NCBI GenBank assembly: GCA_017450005.1
Contig: JAFSYM010000004.1
Span: 26,279-90,278, forward strand
Source of the DNA: Clostridia bacterium
Lineage (GTDB): Bacteria; Bacillota; Clostridia; Oscillospirales; Acutalibacteraceae
DNA length: 64,000 nucleotides
Direction of reading: 5' to 3'
Shown here: one piece after another, positions 53,777 through 62,940 of the stretch
Layout: each line of letters starts with the position of its first letter
Numbering within the stretch: the stretch's first letter is position 1
Notes under the pieces: generated by a model
What the model was told of the DNA's origin: nothing
Seen by the model: the letters and a program-made list of their open reading frames with translations, nothing else
The model's database searches: none
Translations under genes and position numbers: made by a program

Positions 53777-53819
53777 TCACATTCGCGTGTCCGGTGGACA
53801 CAAAGCGAATGTGATTATT
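53772..53819 (+). terminator. Long palindrome at the end of guaA (repeat copy 1)
   Basis: Arms AATAATCACATTCGC (53772-53786) and GCGAATGTGATTATT (53805-53819), inner stem GTGTCC/GGACAC with loop GGT and a 3-base bulge. A 21-bp interrupted stem with no T-tract. It overlaps the guaA stop codon. Confidence 0.65.
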
Positions 53820-53823
53820 AGGA
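53782..53823 (+). repeat. Hairpin repeat, copy 1 of 3
   Basis: 42-bp core beginning TTCGCGTGTCCGGTGGACAC and ending GTGATTATTAGGA. Its left flank extends the palindrome; copies 2 and 3 have a different left flank. Confidence 0.92.
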
Positions 53824-53890
53824 AGAAACAAGGAGTATTGCGAAGCGCTCCAAGCGAGCAAGACGACTATGTTTCTGACCGCAAACCGAT

Positions 53891-53932
53891 TTCGCGTGTC
53901 CTGTGGACACAAAGCGAATGTGATTATTAGGA
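53891..53932 (+). repeat. Hairpin repeat, copy 2 of 3
   Basis: Identical to copy 1 except for one base in the loop (CTG for CGG). Left flank CTGACCGCAAACCGAT resembles the left flank of copy 3. Confidence 0.92.
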
Positions 53933-53957
53933 GAAAATACAGAGCGACACGAAGCGC

Positions 53958-54019
53958 CCTTGACAAAGGCCGTCCCCTCTGTCGCTTTCGGCGACATCTC
54001 CCCGCACAGCGGGGAGTCA
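53958..54019 (+). repeat. Inserted hairpin element inside repeat unit 2
   Basis: About 62 bp present in unit 2 but absent between the matching positions of unit 1 (GAAGCGC | CCAAGCGAG). It contains two hairpins, TGTCGC-TTTC-GGCGACA and CTCCCC-GCACAGC-GGGGAG. A small palindromic mobile-type element is the simplest reading. Boundaries are accurate to a few bases. Confidence 0.7.
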
Positions 54020-54061
54020 CCAAGCGAGTGTCGCGACAATATTTTCGACGGCAATCCGTTT

Positions 54062-54103
54062 TTCGCGTGTCCGGTGGACACAAAGCGAATGTGATTATTA
54101 GGA
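54062..54103 (+). repeat. Hairpin repeat, copy 3 of 3
   Basis: Identical in the 42-bp core to copy 1. After it the similarity to the rest of the 109-bp unit fades. Confidence 0.92.
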
Positions 54104-54182
54104 AAGATAAGATAAAGCTCTCAAGGCACTTTGAGTCTGTGCTTTGGGAGCTTGCTATTTTATTATTCTCGTTATGGCTACC

Positions 54183-55301
54183 TCAACGAACCGTCAGAAG
54201 ACGCATGATATTGTCAACCGTTTCACGCAGATTGATCTCACTATAATTCCGGCTTACAGATAAAGGTTCCGGCAGACGTCCGATCGGGAAGACAGCCTTG
54301 ATGCCCGTGTCATACACCTGCGGCAGATCACGCTCTGCACCGCCGACGACAGCGATAAGCGGCACACCCGCTTTCTTACAGTGATGTGCAATACCGACGA
54401 CGACTTTTCCACCGAGGCTCTGACTGTCCAGTCTGCCCTCGCCGGAAATAACCAAATCCGCGTCCGCTACCTGTTCGTCAAACCGCACGGTCTCCAGCAC
54501 CGTCTCGATGCCGGACCTAAGTCTTGCGCCGCAAAACGCATACAGGCCGGCGCCGAGCCCGCCTGCCGCACCGCCGCCGGACAATACGGACACGTCGACG
54601 GAAAGATCGCGTCTGATCCGATTCGCTGTGTGTCGCAGTCCGGCATCCAGCGTCCAAACCGCCGGCTCATCTGCGCCCTTTTGCGGTGCGAACACATAAG
54701 CGGCGCCGTTTTCACCGAACAGCGGATTGTCTATGTCGCACATTGCAATAATTTGCACGTCTTTCGGCAAAGCCGTTGGTTCAATGGACTCGATCTGTGA
54801 GAGCGTGCCGCCGGTCGGAATGAATGCAGTACCGTCCGCTTTACGAAACACTGTTCCGAGCGCTGCCGCCGCACCGCAGCCGCAGTCGTTCGTGGCGCTG
54901 CCGCCCAGACCGACGATGATCTTTTTGCATCCGCGGCGGATTGCCTCACCGATCAGTTGACCCACGCCGTATGTCGTTGTGCACATCGGATCACGACGTT
55001 CTCCGACAAGCGGCAATCCTGCGCATGAAGCCGTTTCCACCACGGCCGTACCATCCGGAAGCAAAGCGTACGATGCACACATTTCTTCACCGAACGGACC
55101 CTGCACCGTATGCTCGATCCGCTCGCCGCCAAGCGCGTGCAGAAAGCAGTCAGTCGTCCCCTCTCCCCCGTCCGCGACCGGAATCGTTACAACTTTGCAT
55201 TGCGGATCATGCGCGGAAATCCGCTCAGAAATGATCTCGCAGATACGCACCGAGGACAGCGTTCCTTTAAAGGAATCGGGAATCACGATCACTTTTTTCA
55301 T
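54183..55301 (-). CDS. Glycerate kinase
   Basis: About 372 residues from ATG 55301 (AGGTGA upstream); the GTG at 55310 is part of that site. The N-terminus VIVIPDSFKGTLSS, then PVADGGEGTTDCF near 46, GLGGSATNDCGCGAAAALG near 122-140, and SGEGRLDSQSLGGKVVVG near 287 are all typical of the GlxK/GarK family. It converts D-glycerate to 2- or 3-phosphoglycerate. Single gene between the repeat array and the purC terminator. Confidence 0.93.
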   Translation of the reverse strand: MKKVIVIPDSFKGTLSSVRICEIISERISAHDPQCKVVTIPVADGGEGTTDCFLHALGGERIEHTVQGPFGEEMCASYALLPDGTAVVETASCAGLPLVGERRDPMCTTTYGVGQLIGEAIRRGCKKIIVGLGGSATNDCGCGAAAALGTVFRKADGTAFIPTGGTLSQIESIEPTALPKDVQIIAMCDIDNPLFGENGAAYVFAPQKGADEPAVWTLDAGLRHTANRIRRDLSVDVSVLSGGGAAGGLGAGLYAFCGARLRSGIETVLETVRFDEQVADADLVISGEGRLDSQSLGGKVVVGIAHHCKKAGVPLIAVVGGAERDLPQVYDTGIKAVFPIGRLPEPLSVSRNYSEINLRETVDNIMRLLTVR

Positions 55302-55329
55302 CTTTATCACCTGAAATCAGAACAAAGAA

Positions 55330-55354
55330 AGCCGCTCCCGATGCAGGAACGGCT
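55330..55354 (-). terminator. Terminator after purC
   Basis: AGCCG-c-TCC / GGA-a-CGGCT with a 7-base loop, followed on the minus strand by TTCTTTGTTC. It lies 13 bases after the purC stop. Confidence 0.7.
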
Positions 55355-55367
55355 GTATCTCTTTTGG

Positions 55368-56078
55368 TTATTCGCCCAGCAGACGACGCATCACTTCGGC
55401 GTATGCGTCTTCCACGCCGCCGAGGTCTCTGCGAAAACGATCCTTGTCCAGCTTCTCGTGCGTTGTGCTGTCCCAGAAGCGGCAGGTATCGGGAGAAATT
55501 TCGTCCGCAAGAATAATAGTGCCGTCAGTCGTTCTGCCGAATTCGATCTTGAAATCGACCAGCTCGATCTGCTTGTCCTTGAGGTAATCCAGCAGGAACG
55601 CATTGACGCGCAGCGCATAGCCCGCAATAATATCCAGCTCTTCCTTGGTACAGATATCCATCGCGAAGATATGATATTCATTGACCATCGGATCGCCAAG
55701 ATCGTCGTCCTTGTAGCAATACTCGATCACAGGCATCTTCATCGGTGTGCCCTCCGGCAGACCGAGACGCTTGGACAGAGAACCAGCCGCAATATTGCGC
55801 ACAATAACTTCCAGCGGCACGATGGTCACTTTTTTAACCAGCGTTTCGCGGTCGTTCAGTTCCTCAACGTAATGCGTCGGAACACCGACTTTTTCAAGCA
55901 GACGCATGAAATGATTGGACAAGCGGTTATTGACCACGCCTTTACCGACGATTGTACCTTTTTTCAGGCCGTTGAACGCTGTGGCATCGTCCTTGTAGGA
56001 AACGATATACAGTTCTTCATCGTCTGTTTTAAAGACTTTTTTGGCTTTGCCTTCGTAGAGTTGTTCTCTTTTTTCCAT
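55368..56078 (-). CDS. purC: SAICAR synthetase
   Basis: About 236 residues from ATG 56078 with AAGGAG upstream. YEGKAKKVF (8-16), NNRLSNHFM near 70 and the [12 protein letters not shown] signature near 193-204 identify phosphoribosylaminoimidazole-succinocarboxamide synthase of purine synthesis. It is the last gene of a long mixed operon that begins with tsaE, and no other pur genes adjoin, so purC has been separated from the usual pur operon. Confidence 0.96.
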   Translation of the reverse strand: MEKREQLYEGKAKKVFKTDDEELYIVSYKDDATAFNGLKKGTIVGKGVVNNRLSNHFMRLLEKVGVPTHYVEELNDRETLVKKVTIVPLEVIVRNIAAGSLSKRLGLPEGTPMKMPVIEYCYKDDDLGDPMVNEYHIFAMDICTKEELDIIAGYALRVNAFLLDYLKDKQIELVDFKIEFGRTTDGTIILADEISPDTCRFWDSTTHEKLDKDRFRRDLGGVEDAYAEVMRRLLGE

Positions 56079-56104
56079 GATGACCACTCCTTATGTAAAA
56101 TGAT

Positions 56105-57832
56105 TTATTGACAGGATGTTTTAAACGTTTTCTGCTGCAGAAGCAGAGGCTTATCGGTGTTCGCAAAAGTAACGGTAACGGGCGTATACTTCGCGGACTT
56201 CGGCATACTGCCGGATACAGATACCGTGACAGAATCGCCGGGAGCGAGAACGGTATCTTGCGGCACTTTTACGTGCAGAGCCGTTCCCTGAATACGCACG
56301 CCGACAAGACGAATTGCATGCTCCTCGGACAGATTGGTAATCGTCAGATCGGATGCGCTCACATAGCTGCCGCTGTCTTTGAACGAGATGTTCAGACGAT
56401 CTGCGGGACTCTGCGCATACATGAACTGCGGATAGGCCGGATCGGCATAGATATCCGTCAAAGTATCCTCCATAATCAGCTTGCGCAGCAGCTCAAATGT
56501 ATACTTATCCCAGTCGCACTGGCCGTGATACTGCCCGTCGACAAACCATGTATTCTCCGGCAGATAACACGCGGAAGCGTCGATCGACATGGACGGCGAC
56601 AGATGTCGGTGCGTCGGATCTGTGCATACAGAATCGGCAGAAGACGTACTCAAGCGCTTGCCGAAAGGCGCAGTATGTGCGCCGGAAACATTGGCTGCGT
56701 CGAGAATACCGTCGCTCTCAAATGCGCCGGAGAACAGCAGCGGACTGCCGGTATTGCAGACGATTGACAAGGGAATGCCTTGCGCCTGTAAAGATCTCAG
56801 TTTTTCACCGAGATTCGGCAATACTTCATAATGATAGGCGTCGCTGGCCTGAATCAGAGGCGCGCACGCGGGATCTGTCAGATACTGCGCTTTGAGGCGG
56901 TCATAATCCTTTGCGGGAACGAGATCCCACAGACTCCCCCAGTAGCGCGCAATCGGAAGAACGTGCGTGTAAACAATGGAAAGAATCGACTTCTTGAGCG
57001 GAGCGAGCGTGACCAGCCTGCCGAGCCACTCGTAATGATACTCGGTCTCCATGTACGCCTCGCCGAACTGAATCATCGTCGCGACCTGCGGGTCGAACAT
57101 CGAAGCGTCCAGCATGGAAGCGGTAAAGCTCGTGCCGCCGATGGCAGGCGTTTCCATAACCGCTTTCTTGACGTCGCCGCGATCACCGTAATAGTACAGA
57201 TATGTGCCGATCGTCTGTCCGCCCTGGCTGAATCCGAACAGCGTCACCTGATCTTTGCCGCTGTCGACTTTCACCTGCTGAATAAACGCATCGAGCTGAC
57301 GGGCAAGTTCAACCTGTCCGAAACGCCAGTCGGCAACAAATACATACACACGGCCGTACTGATTCATAAGCGCCCTGTAGGTGTCCGTCAGATAAACGTT
57401 CCGGCTTGACTTGCGGTAGGAAAGCGGCACCTCGCCTTTGCCAGGATAGACGGAAACGTCATATTTGGAAGATCCGTCCGGCAGCATCGTCAGACGCTCC
57501 ATCTTGTCCAGAACGGGCTTGGCAATTTTCGCCGCAGCATCATTGAGCGTATCGTACCGATGAAAGAAAACCGCCTTGAACAAGCCCCACAGTGTTTGCG
57601 GCAAATTTGCCGTTACAAGGTCCATGATGCCGTTTGCCGTCAGATTCCAGACGCGTTCCTTTTCCTCGGACACACCGTCGTCATAGTACAGATCCGCCGT
57701 CGAAAAACCGAGAAGAAACACAACCGGATCGACGTCGGCGGATGCTGGCGCAGACGGCTTCGCATTGACGCTTACTACCAGAGCGGAAACCAAAATGCAA
57801 ACCGAAAGAATAATGCTGATCAAACGTTTCAT
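56105..57832 (-). CDS. Secreted alpha/beta-hydrolase (esterase/lipase-like)
   Basis: 575 residues. Signal peptide of about 24 residues ending VNAKP. An alpha/beta-hydrolase core contains the nucleophile elbow LFGFSQGGQ (about 199-207; Ser in GFSQG). The preceding stretch VYVFVADWRFG resembles PGAP1/LCAT-type lipases. A candidate acid and His lie later (WFVDGQYHGQCDW, near 430). Residues about 480-575 form a beta-sandwich-like tail (SDLTITNLSEEHAIRLVGVR). Probably secreted and attacking an ester at the cell surface. It lies 12 bp after the epimerase gene. Substrate unknown. Confidence 0.85.
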   Translation of the reverse strand: MKRLISIILSVCILVSALVVSVNAKPSAPASADVDPVVFLLGFSTADLYYDDGVSEEKERVWNLTANGIMDLVTANLPQTLWGLFKAVFFHRYDTLNDAAAKIAKPVLDKMERLTMLPDGSSKYDVSVYPGKGEVPLSYRKSSRNVYLTDTYRALMNQYGRVYVFVADWRFGQVELARQLDAFIQQVKVDSGKDQVTLFGFSQGGQTIGTYLYYYGDRGDVKKAVMETPAIGGTSFTASMLDASMFDPQVATMIQFGEAYMETEYHYEWLGRLVTLAPLKKSILSIVYTHVLPIARYWGSLWDLVPAKDYDRLKAQYLTDPACAPLIQASDAYHYEVLPNLGEKLRSLQAQGIPLSIVCNTGSPLLFSGAFESDGILDAANVSGAHTAPFGKRLSTSSADSVCTDPTHRHLSPSMSIDASACYLPENTWFVDGQYHGQCDWDKYTFELLRKLIMEDTLTDIYADPAYPQFMYAQSPADRLNISFKDSGSYVSASDLTITNLSEEHAIRLVGVRIQGTALHVKVPQDTVLAPGDSVTVSVSGSMPKSAKYTPVTVTFANTDKPLLLQQKTFKTSCQ

Positions 57833-57844
57833 GCTGTTCGTCCT

Positions 57845-58822
57845 TTATTTCAGATTCTCCCTGTACCAGTCCACAGCCAAATGCAGGCCGCGCTCAAAAT
57901 CGTAGTCCGGGTCATAGCCGAGCAGACGACGCGCTTTGGAAATATCCGCATTGGAGTGGCGAATATCCCCGGCACGCGCAGGGCCGAATTCCGGCTCAAC
58001 GTGTTTGCCGAGCGCAGATGCCAACGCGTGGTAAATATCAATCAGTGTCTCGCGGCCGCCATAGGCGATATTGAAAACTTCGCCTGCCGACTCGGAATCC
58101 GCAAGGCAGGCTTTGAAGTTTGCCTCCACAACATTTTCAACATACGTAAAATCACGCGACTGCTGACCATCGCCGTAAATCACGGGCGTCTCCCCGTGCA
58201 AAAGCTGCCGGATAAACCGCGGAATGACAGCGGCATACATACCGTCCGGATTTTGGCGCTTTCCGAAAACATTGAAATAACGAAGACCGTATGTATCCAG
58301 GCCGTACAGTTTTTTATAGAGCCTTCCGTATTCCTCGCAAACACGTTTGGTCAGCGCATAGGGAGACAAGAGCGTCCCCTCCTGCCCTTCCGTTTTGGGC
58401 AGAAGCGGATGATCGCCGTAAACGGATGAGCTGGATGCATAGACAAATTTGCGCACGCCGCACCGGCGAGCGGCCTCCATCATGTTCAGCGTACCCCGGA
58501 TGTTGACCTGCTCATACTCCAGCGGCATCTCAATACTGCGCGGTACACTGCCCCATGCCGCCTGATGCAGCACAAAGTCCACCCCTTTACACGCATCCAG
58601 ACAGGTTTGCAGATTGCGGATATCATCTTCGATGAAAACGAAGCGCGAATCCTGTAGAAACGGGGCGATATTTTCGCGTTTTCCTGTCGACAAGTTGTCA
58701 AGGCATATTACTTTACATTCAAGTCGGAGCAGTTGCTCACAAAGGTTTGAGCCGATAAAACCAGCGCCGCCTGTGACAAGGAAAACACTTTCCTTCGGAA
58801 ATTCAAGATGGGAATAGCCCAC
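57845..58822 (-). CDS. NAD-dependent UDP-sugar 4-epimerase (WbpP-like SDR)
   Basis: 325 residues, extended SDR family. Rossmann TGGAGFIGSN (18-27), active-site SSSSVYGD and the catalytic Tyr/Lys in SPYALTKRVCEEY (about 147-159), then LRYFNVFGKRQNP. The overall look, with MGYSH at the start and ASVPRSIxxP-like AWGSVPRSIEMP, matches UDP-N-acetylglucosamine 4-epimerases of the WbpP/TviC branch rather than plain GalE. It would supply UDP-GalNAc or UDP-Gal. Start GTG 58822. Downstream of upp by 23 bp. Confidence 0.9.
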   Translation of the reverse strand: MGYSHLEFPKESVFLVTGGAGFIGSNLCEQLLRLECKVICLDNLSTGKRENIAPFLQDSRFVFIEDDIRNLQTCLDACKGVDFVLHQAAWGSVPRSIEMPLEYEQVNIRGTLNMMEAARRCGVRKFVYASSSSVYGDHPLLPKTEGQEGTLLSPYALTKRVCEEYGRLYKKLYGLDTYGLRYFNVFGKRQNPDGMYAAVIPRFIRQLLHGETPVIYGDGQQSRDFTYVENVVEANFKACLADSESAGEVFNIAYGGRETLIDIYHALASALGKHVEPEFGPARAGDIRHSNADISKARRLLGYDPDYDFERGLHLAVDWYRENLK

Positions 58823-58845
58823 ACGCGATCTCTTCTTTCAAAAAC

Positions 58846-59475
58846 TTATTTCGTGCCGAATATTCTGTCTCCGGCATCGCCGAGACCGGGAACAATATAC
58901 CCATGATCATTGAGCTTTTCGTCCAAAGCTGCGCAGAAAATGTCAACGTCCGGATGCGCGCTGCGCAGTGCGTTCAATCCTTCGGGCGCGGCAATAATGC
59001 CGATGAACTTGATAGACTTCGGACCGCGCTGCTTGATCTGCGTAATCGCGTCGATAGCAGATCCGCCCGTGGCAAGCATGGGATCGAGCACAATAACTTC
59101 GCGCTCATGAATGTCCGACGGCAGCTTGCAGTAGTACTCAACAGGCTTCAACGTCTTCGGATCGCGATAGAGACCGATATGACCGACACGCGCGGAGGGA
59201 ACGAGCTGCAGCACGCCGTCCACCATGCCGAGACCGGCACGCAGAATCGGCACAAACGCCATCTTTTTGCCCGCAATAGCGCTGCAGGTAGCTGTCGTAA
59301 TCGGTGTTTCAACTTCGACCGGTTCCAGTTCCAGATCGCGCGTCGCTTCATAACAAAGAAGCATGGCGATTTCGCTGATCAGGCGACGGAACTCACTCGA
59401 CGATGTGTTCTTGTCGCGCAGGATATGCAGCTTGTGCTGAATCAGCGGATGGTTGGTGATGGTTACGTTTGACAT
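58846..59475 (-). CDS. upp: Uracil phosphoribosyltransferase
   Basis: 209 residues, standard length. [13 protein letters not shown] (74-86), the PRPP loop [14 protein letters not shown] near 131-144, and the C-terminal uracil-binding [17 protein letters not shown] are all present. It salvages uracil to UMP. Adjacent to rpiB by 17 bp, the common order in Firmicutes. Confidence 0.97.
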   Translation of the reverse strand: MSNVTITNHPLIQHKLHILRDKNTSSSEFRRLISEIAMLLCYEATRDLELEPVEVETPITTATCSAIAGKKMAFVPILRAGLGMVDGVLQLVPSARVGHIGLYRDPKTLKPVEYYCKLPSDIHEREVIVLDPMLATGGSAIDAITQIKQRGPKSIKFIGIIAAPEGLNALRSAHPDVDIFCAALDEKLNDHGYIVPGLGDAGDRIFGTK

Positions 59476-59492
59476 ATTGATTCCCTCCGAAA

Positions 59493-59939
59493 TTATAATA
59501 TACCGTTTTCAATATCCTCAAGCATCTTGACGCGGCGGCGATGCCGCTCTTCGTCAAGCGCAGGCGTGTTTAAAAAGATCTGCGTCAGCTCGATCGCCTT
59601 TTCCTCGGAAATGACACGTGCGCCCATACAGAGAATGTTAGCATTATTGTGCAGGCGCGTCATCTCCGTGGAGTACGCGTCCGAACACACCGCAGCGCGA
59701 ATTCCCTTGACCTTATTGGCGGCGATCGAAATGCCGATGCCGGTGCCGCAGCAGAGAATGCCGCACTCGCACGTTCCGTCGGCTACGGCATGCGCAGCTT
59801 TGGCCGCATAGATCGGATAATCCACAGACGCCTCGCTGTCCGTGCCGAAATCCATATACGCACGGCCGATCGAATCCAGATACTTTTTCAGTGCTTCTTT
59901 GAGCGGGTATCCCGCGTGGTCGCAACCCAATGCAATCAT
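59493..59939 (-). CDS. rpiB: Ribose-5-phosphate isomerase B
   Basis: 148 residues from ATG 59939, overlapping the tsaB stop (ATGA). [12 protein letters not shown] (4-15), the active-site [18 protein letters not shown] with Cys near 66-68, and [12 protein letters not shown] define RpiB/LacAB. It interconverts ribose-5-phosphate and ribulose-5-phosphate (possibly allose-6-phosphate). A longer upstream frame lies in tsaB. Confidence 0.95.
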   Translation of the reverse strand: MIALGCDHAGYPLKEALKKYLDSIGRAYMDFGTDSEASVDYPIYAAKAAHAVADGTCECGILCCGTGIGISIAANKVKGIRAAVCSDAYSTEMTRLHNNANILCMGARVISEEKAIELTQIFLNTPALDEERHRRRVKMLEDIENGIL

Positions 59940-60646
59940 GATCTCTGAGCCTCCAATTTTTGTTTTCTTTCGCGCTCCGCCTGAGACGGACGCAGGTATG
60001 ATACAGATAAAGCAGCGGCAGAAACCGGCTGCAGTGCGGCAAGGTTTTCCCACACGGCAAGCGCGACGCTTGACGCGCGCTGATACCGCACGGCTTGCGG
60101 CGCAATACGCACACGCGGGAGCGTATCTTTGAACGCATCATAGCAAAGCTGTGCGCCGTCGCCGACAAGTATGATTTCTTTGTCGTGTGACTTTAATTGT
60201 GCACAAAGATCGTCGAGCGAAACGGCGTTATCCTCAGTCAGTCGCCGGATCTGCCCATCGTTTTCTTCAAACAGCGCCGTATAAACCTGCCGGCACCGCG
60301 CATCCATCGCGCAGCAGATCAAGGCGTCTGAACCGCGCAGATTGTGCGCCATAGACAAAAGTGTCGAAATGCCGATGCACGGTTTATCAAGCGGCTGCGC
60401 CAAACCTTTAACGGTGGAAACGCCGATGCGCACGCCCGTGAACGAACCGGGTCCGTTTGCGGCCGCGAATAGATCCACGTCACGGATCGACACGTCCGCA
60501 TACTGCAAAAGCGAACGGATCATCGGCATGAGCGTTGCGCTGTGCGTCAATCCGACGTTCAGAAAGAACTCGCCCAAAAGCTTTCCGTCCTCAACCAAAG
60601 CGGCGCTCGCGGCAACCGCAGAGGATTCAACGGCCAGTATCTTCAT
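59936..60646 (-). CDS. tsaB: tRNA threonylcarbamoyladenosine synthesis protein TsaB
   Basis: 236 residues. ASKHA-type fold, N-terminus ILAVESSAVAASAALV (3-18), then SATLMPMIRSLL and NGPGSFTGVRIGVSTVKGLA (about 66-85), the TsaB signature. It works with TsaD and TsaE in making t6A37 on ANN-decoding tRNAs. Its ATG lies 20 bases inside the end of tsaE, so the two are translationally coupled. No tsaD is present in the window. Confidence 0.95.
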   Translation of the reverse strand: MKILAVESSAVAASAALVEDGKLLGEFFLNVGLTHSATLMPMIRSLLQYADVSIRDVDLFAAANGPGSFTGVRIGVSTVKGLAQPLDKPCIGISTLLSMAHNLRGSDALICCAMDARCRQVYTALFEENDGQIRRLTEDNAVSLDDLCAQLKSHDKEIILVGDGAQLCYDAFKDTLPRVRIAPQAVRYQRASSVALAVWENLAALQPVSAAALSVSYLRPSQAERERKQKLEAQRS

Positions 60647-61058
60647 CTTCTACCGTCAGTCTCCTCTCGTTTTCATGCTCTGTGCGGCAAATGCGGATTT
60701 TGCGCGCGTTCTCCGGCAGATACGGCTCGATATTCTCCGACCATTCGATCACAACGATCCCGCCGCTTTCAAGATAATCAAAAAAACCGGTCGAATACAG
60801 ATCGTCAAGATCGCGCACACGGTACATATCAAAATGATAGATCGGGTACTTCCCATCATATTCATGTACAAGCGCGAAAGTCGGGCTGCTCACTTCGCTG
60901 CTGCTGTGCAGCCCCGAAGCAAGCCCGCGCACAAACGCCGTCTTGCCCATTCCTAAACCGCCGAAGAGCGCAATTACATCACCCGCATGAAGCGACTGGG
61001 CATATTGCGCGGCAAACGCCTCGGTATCCTGCACGCTGCGCGAAACATAATTCGACAT
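60627..61058 (-). CDS. tsaE: tRNA threonylcarbamoyladenosine ATPase TsaE
   Basis: 143 residues from ATG 61058; the AAAGGAA site is about 13 bases upstream, rather far. P-loop FGGLGMGKTAFVRGLA (about 33-48), SSPTFALVHEY near 63 and the conserved DMYR near 77, then VVIEWSENIE. It supplies ATP hydrolysis for the TsaBDE complex. First gene of the operon tsaE-tsaB-rpiB-upp-epimerase-hydrolase-purC. Confidence 0.95.
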   Translation of the reverse strand: MSNYVSRSVQDTEAFAAQYAQSLHAGDVIALFGGLGMGKTAFVRGLASGLHSSSEVSSPTFALVHEYDGKYPIYHFDMYRVRDLDDLYSTGFFDYLESGGIVVIEWSENIEPYLPENARKIRICRTEHENERRLTVEDEDTGR

Positions 61059-61136
61059 GGTGAGAGGCGTTCCTTTCTTTCCGGTATAATTCGCTATATT
61101 ATAACACATATTTCTGCAAATTAAAAGTCTTTTTAC

Positions 61137-61165
61137 TTGAAATCTTGTATTTTTCAAGATATAAT
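61137..61165 (+). promoter_or_regulatory. Promoter of the RodA/FtsW gene
   Basis: TTGAAA (61137-61142), 17 bases, TATAAT (61160-61165). GGGGGGTG lies six bases before the TTG start at 61190. Confidence 0.8.
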
Positions 61166-61189
61166 AAAAGAGATTCGGGGGGTGAACCT

Positions 61190-62386
61190 TTGAAAATACT
61201 ACAGTACTTCAGAAACTTTTTGCGGGAAACAGATTTTATGCTGCTGATTCCCTGCTTGCTTTTATCGGCATTCGGCGTGCTGATGGTACACAGCGCAACG
61301 CTTTATAAAATATCCTCCGGCACAGTCATGCACCGCGACACGCAGGTCATGCTGATTGCCGTGCTTGTCGGCATATTCTTAGCTTTGCTCATCTCCATCG
61401 TGGACTACGAATTCATCATACGACTATGGCCGGTCGTTGCTGTTGTCGGATTGGTGCTGATGCTGGCGCTGTTTAAATGGGGCGTCAGCCCGGACGGGCG
61501 CGACGACGCCTTCACATGGATCAAAATACCGAAGTTGGGTATTATGGTACAGCCGTCGGAAATACTGAAAATTGCGTTTATCATCACGTTTTCCATGCAT
61601 CTGGACATGCTGCGTGATAAGATCAATGAGTGGAAAAGCATTTTGCTGCTGTTTGTCCATGCCGTAATCCCGATTGGTCTGGTCGTGCGCACCGGCGACG
61701 TCGGTTCTGCGCTTGTCTTCGTTTTCATTTTCGTCGGTCTTTTGTTCCTCTCCGGCGTCTATCTGCGGTATTTTGCCGCTGCTATCGCGTTTGGCGCGGC
61801 TGCGGCGCCGATCCTTTGGATGATATTTTTCTCCGACTTTCAAAAGGATCGTTTTCTCGCGGTCTATAATCCGAATGCGCTTGAACCTTCGACCTATGAA
61901 ACCATAATCTACCAGCAAAAGCAGGGCATCAATGCCATCAGCAACGGCGGATTCAAAGGCGCCGGGCTGTTCAAAGGGCTATATACGCAAAACGGGCTGG
62001 TTCCGGAAAGCCGTAACGATATGGTCTTTACAGTAGTATGTGAAGAATTAGGATTCTGGGGCGCAATTCTGCTGCTTGGTCTGCTGGCGTTTGTCGTCGT
62101 ACACATTATCTTTGTGGCAAAGAATACGCGCGACAATGTGTCCAAGCTCCTGTGCTGGGGGTCTGCGCTGATGATCGGCAGTCAGGTATTCATCAACATC
62201 GGTATGTGTCTGAAAGTTCTGCCTGTAATCGGTATCACACTCCCCTTCATGAGTGCGGGCGGTTCGTCCAATCTGTGTGTATATCTTGCCGTCGGACTCG
62301 TCCTGAGCGTATACAGATTCAACAAGGATCGCGCGCCGGTCAACTTCCGGCTGCTGCACGTGAGCACCCCGTTCTCCGACTATTGA
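61190..62386 (+). CDS. rodA: RodA/FtsW/SpoVE-family peptidoglycan glycosyltransferase
   Basis: About 398 residues from TTG 61190, chosen for GGGGGGTGAACC directly upstream. About ten membrane segments. SEDS signatures: WIKIPKLGIMVQPSEILKIA (about 130-149), YETIIYQQKQGINAISNGG, GLVPESRNDMVFTVVCEELG and the C-terminal LPFMSAGGSS. SEDS proteins polymerise lipid II strands with a partner PBP. RodA is favoured over FtsW by the QSxxAIGSGG-like variant and by isolation from division genes, but SpoVE is possible in a spore former. Own promoter and terminator. Confidence 0.88.
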   Translation: MKILQYFRNFLRETDFMLLIPCLLLSAFGVLMVHSATLYKISSGTVMHRDTQVMLIAVLVGIFLALLISIVDYEFIIRLWPVVAVVGLVLMLALFKWGVSPDGRDDAFTWIKIPKLGIMVQPSEILKIAFIITFSMHLDMLRDKINEWKSILLLFVHAVIPIGLVVRTGDVGSALVFVFIFVGLLFLSGVYLRYFAAAIAFGAAAAPILWMIFFSDFQKDRFLAVYNPNALEPSTYETIIYQQKQGINAISNGGFKGAGLFKGLYTQNGLVPESRNDMVFTVVCEELGFWGAILLLGLLAFVVVHIIFVAKNTRDNVSKLLCWGSALMIGSQVFINIGMCLKVLPVIGITLPFMSAGGSSNLCVYLAVGLVLSVYRFNKDRAPVNFRLLHVSTPFSDY

Positions 62387-62400
62387 TCCGAAATATGCAT

Positions 62401-62438
62401 CAGCGCCCTTGGCCAAAGCGGTCAAAGGCGCTGTTTTT
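62401..62438. terminator. Bidirectional terminator between rodA and the gene at 62452
   Basis: CAGCGCC / GGCGCTG with a nested inner stem CTTGGCC / GGTCAAAG, followed by TTTTTAT on the plus strand. It lies between convergent genes. Confidence 0.82.
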
Positions 62439-62451
62439 ATACTGTGTAGAA

Positions 62452-62886
62452 TTAAAGATAGTCGCGCAAATCCACCGCAAGCTGCTCCTCGATCCGAATG
62501 AGCTTTTTGGCGATATCCTTGCTTTCCTCGTCTGCCGCAGCATACTGGTTCAGATAGCGTGACAGAGACTTTACGCCCATGTCGCAGCCGTCAGTCATCA
62601 GATCCGCAACCGTTTGATCCGAACCGTCGAATGCCAGCATAACGTTCGTCTTGATCCAAGACATGCCTTTTGCAATCGCAGGCGGAGATTTTCCCTCGTC
62701 ACGGTAACGCTGCAGCGCCTCGTCAATCGTTCTGCCCAGACGTTCATGCTCGTCGCGGCTGTCCGTTAAAAGCTGACGCAGCGACTCGGCATGCACATTA
62801 TCCAGTACATCGCCGATGGACGCTATGCCCATGCGCACGCCTGCGTCGCATTCACGCAGCAAACGGACGGTGTCATTTTCGATCAT
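62452..62886 (-). CDS. Small all-helical protein, ferritin-like in appearance
   Basis: 144 residues, no signal peptide. The pattern suggests four amphipathic helices (about 1-25, 32-65, 72-100, 102-144) as in DUF2383/ferritin-like bundles. HAESLRQLLTDSRDEHERLG contains an E..H-type pair; a second such pair is not clear, so a metal centre is unproven. GGGAGGTC lies 6 bases before the ATG. It follows the SecB-like gene by 54 bp on the same strand. Function unknown. Confidence 0.78.
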   Translation of the reverse strand: MIENDTVRLLRECDAGVRMGIASIGDVLDNVHAESLRQLLTDSRDEHERLGRTIDEALQRYRDEGKSPPAIAKGMSWIKTNVMLAFDGSDQTVADLMTDGCDMGVKSLSRYLNQYAAADEESKDIAKKLIRIEEQLAVDLRDYL

Positions 62887-62940
62887 CGTATCGACCTCCC
62901 TTTACAGTTTGGCCGATACGACTTGCATTATCCGTATATT

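Larger units (their letters stand above)
53777..54182. other. Gene-free interval holding a tandem hairpin repeat array
   Basis: No convincing reading frame. It is filled by two and a part copies of a unit with period about 109 bp. The second copy carries an extra segment of about 62 bp. The right-hand 80 bp (54104-54182) shows nothing further that I can interpret. Confidence 0.8.

Noticed and set aside
53777..54103. CRISPR array
   Set aside because: The repeats are three, spaced 109 and 171 bp with related sequence between them, and no cas genes are present.
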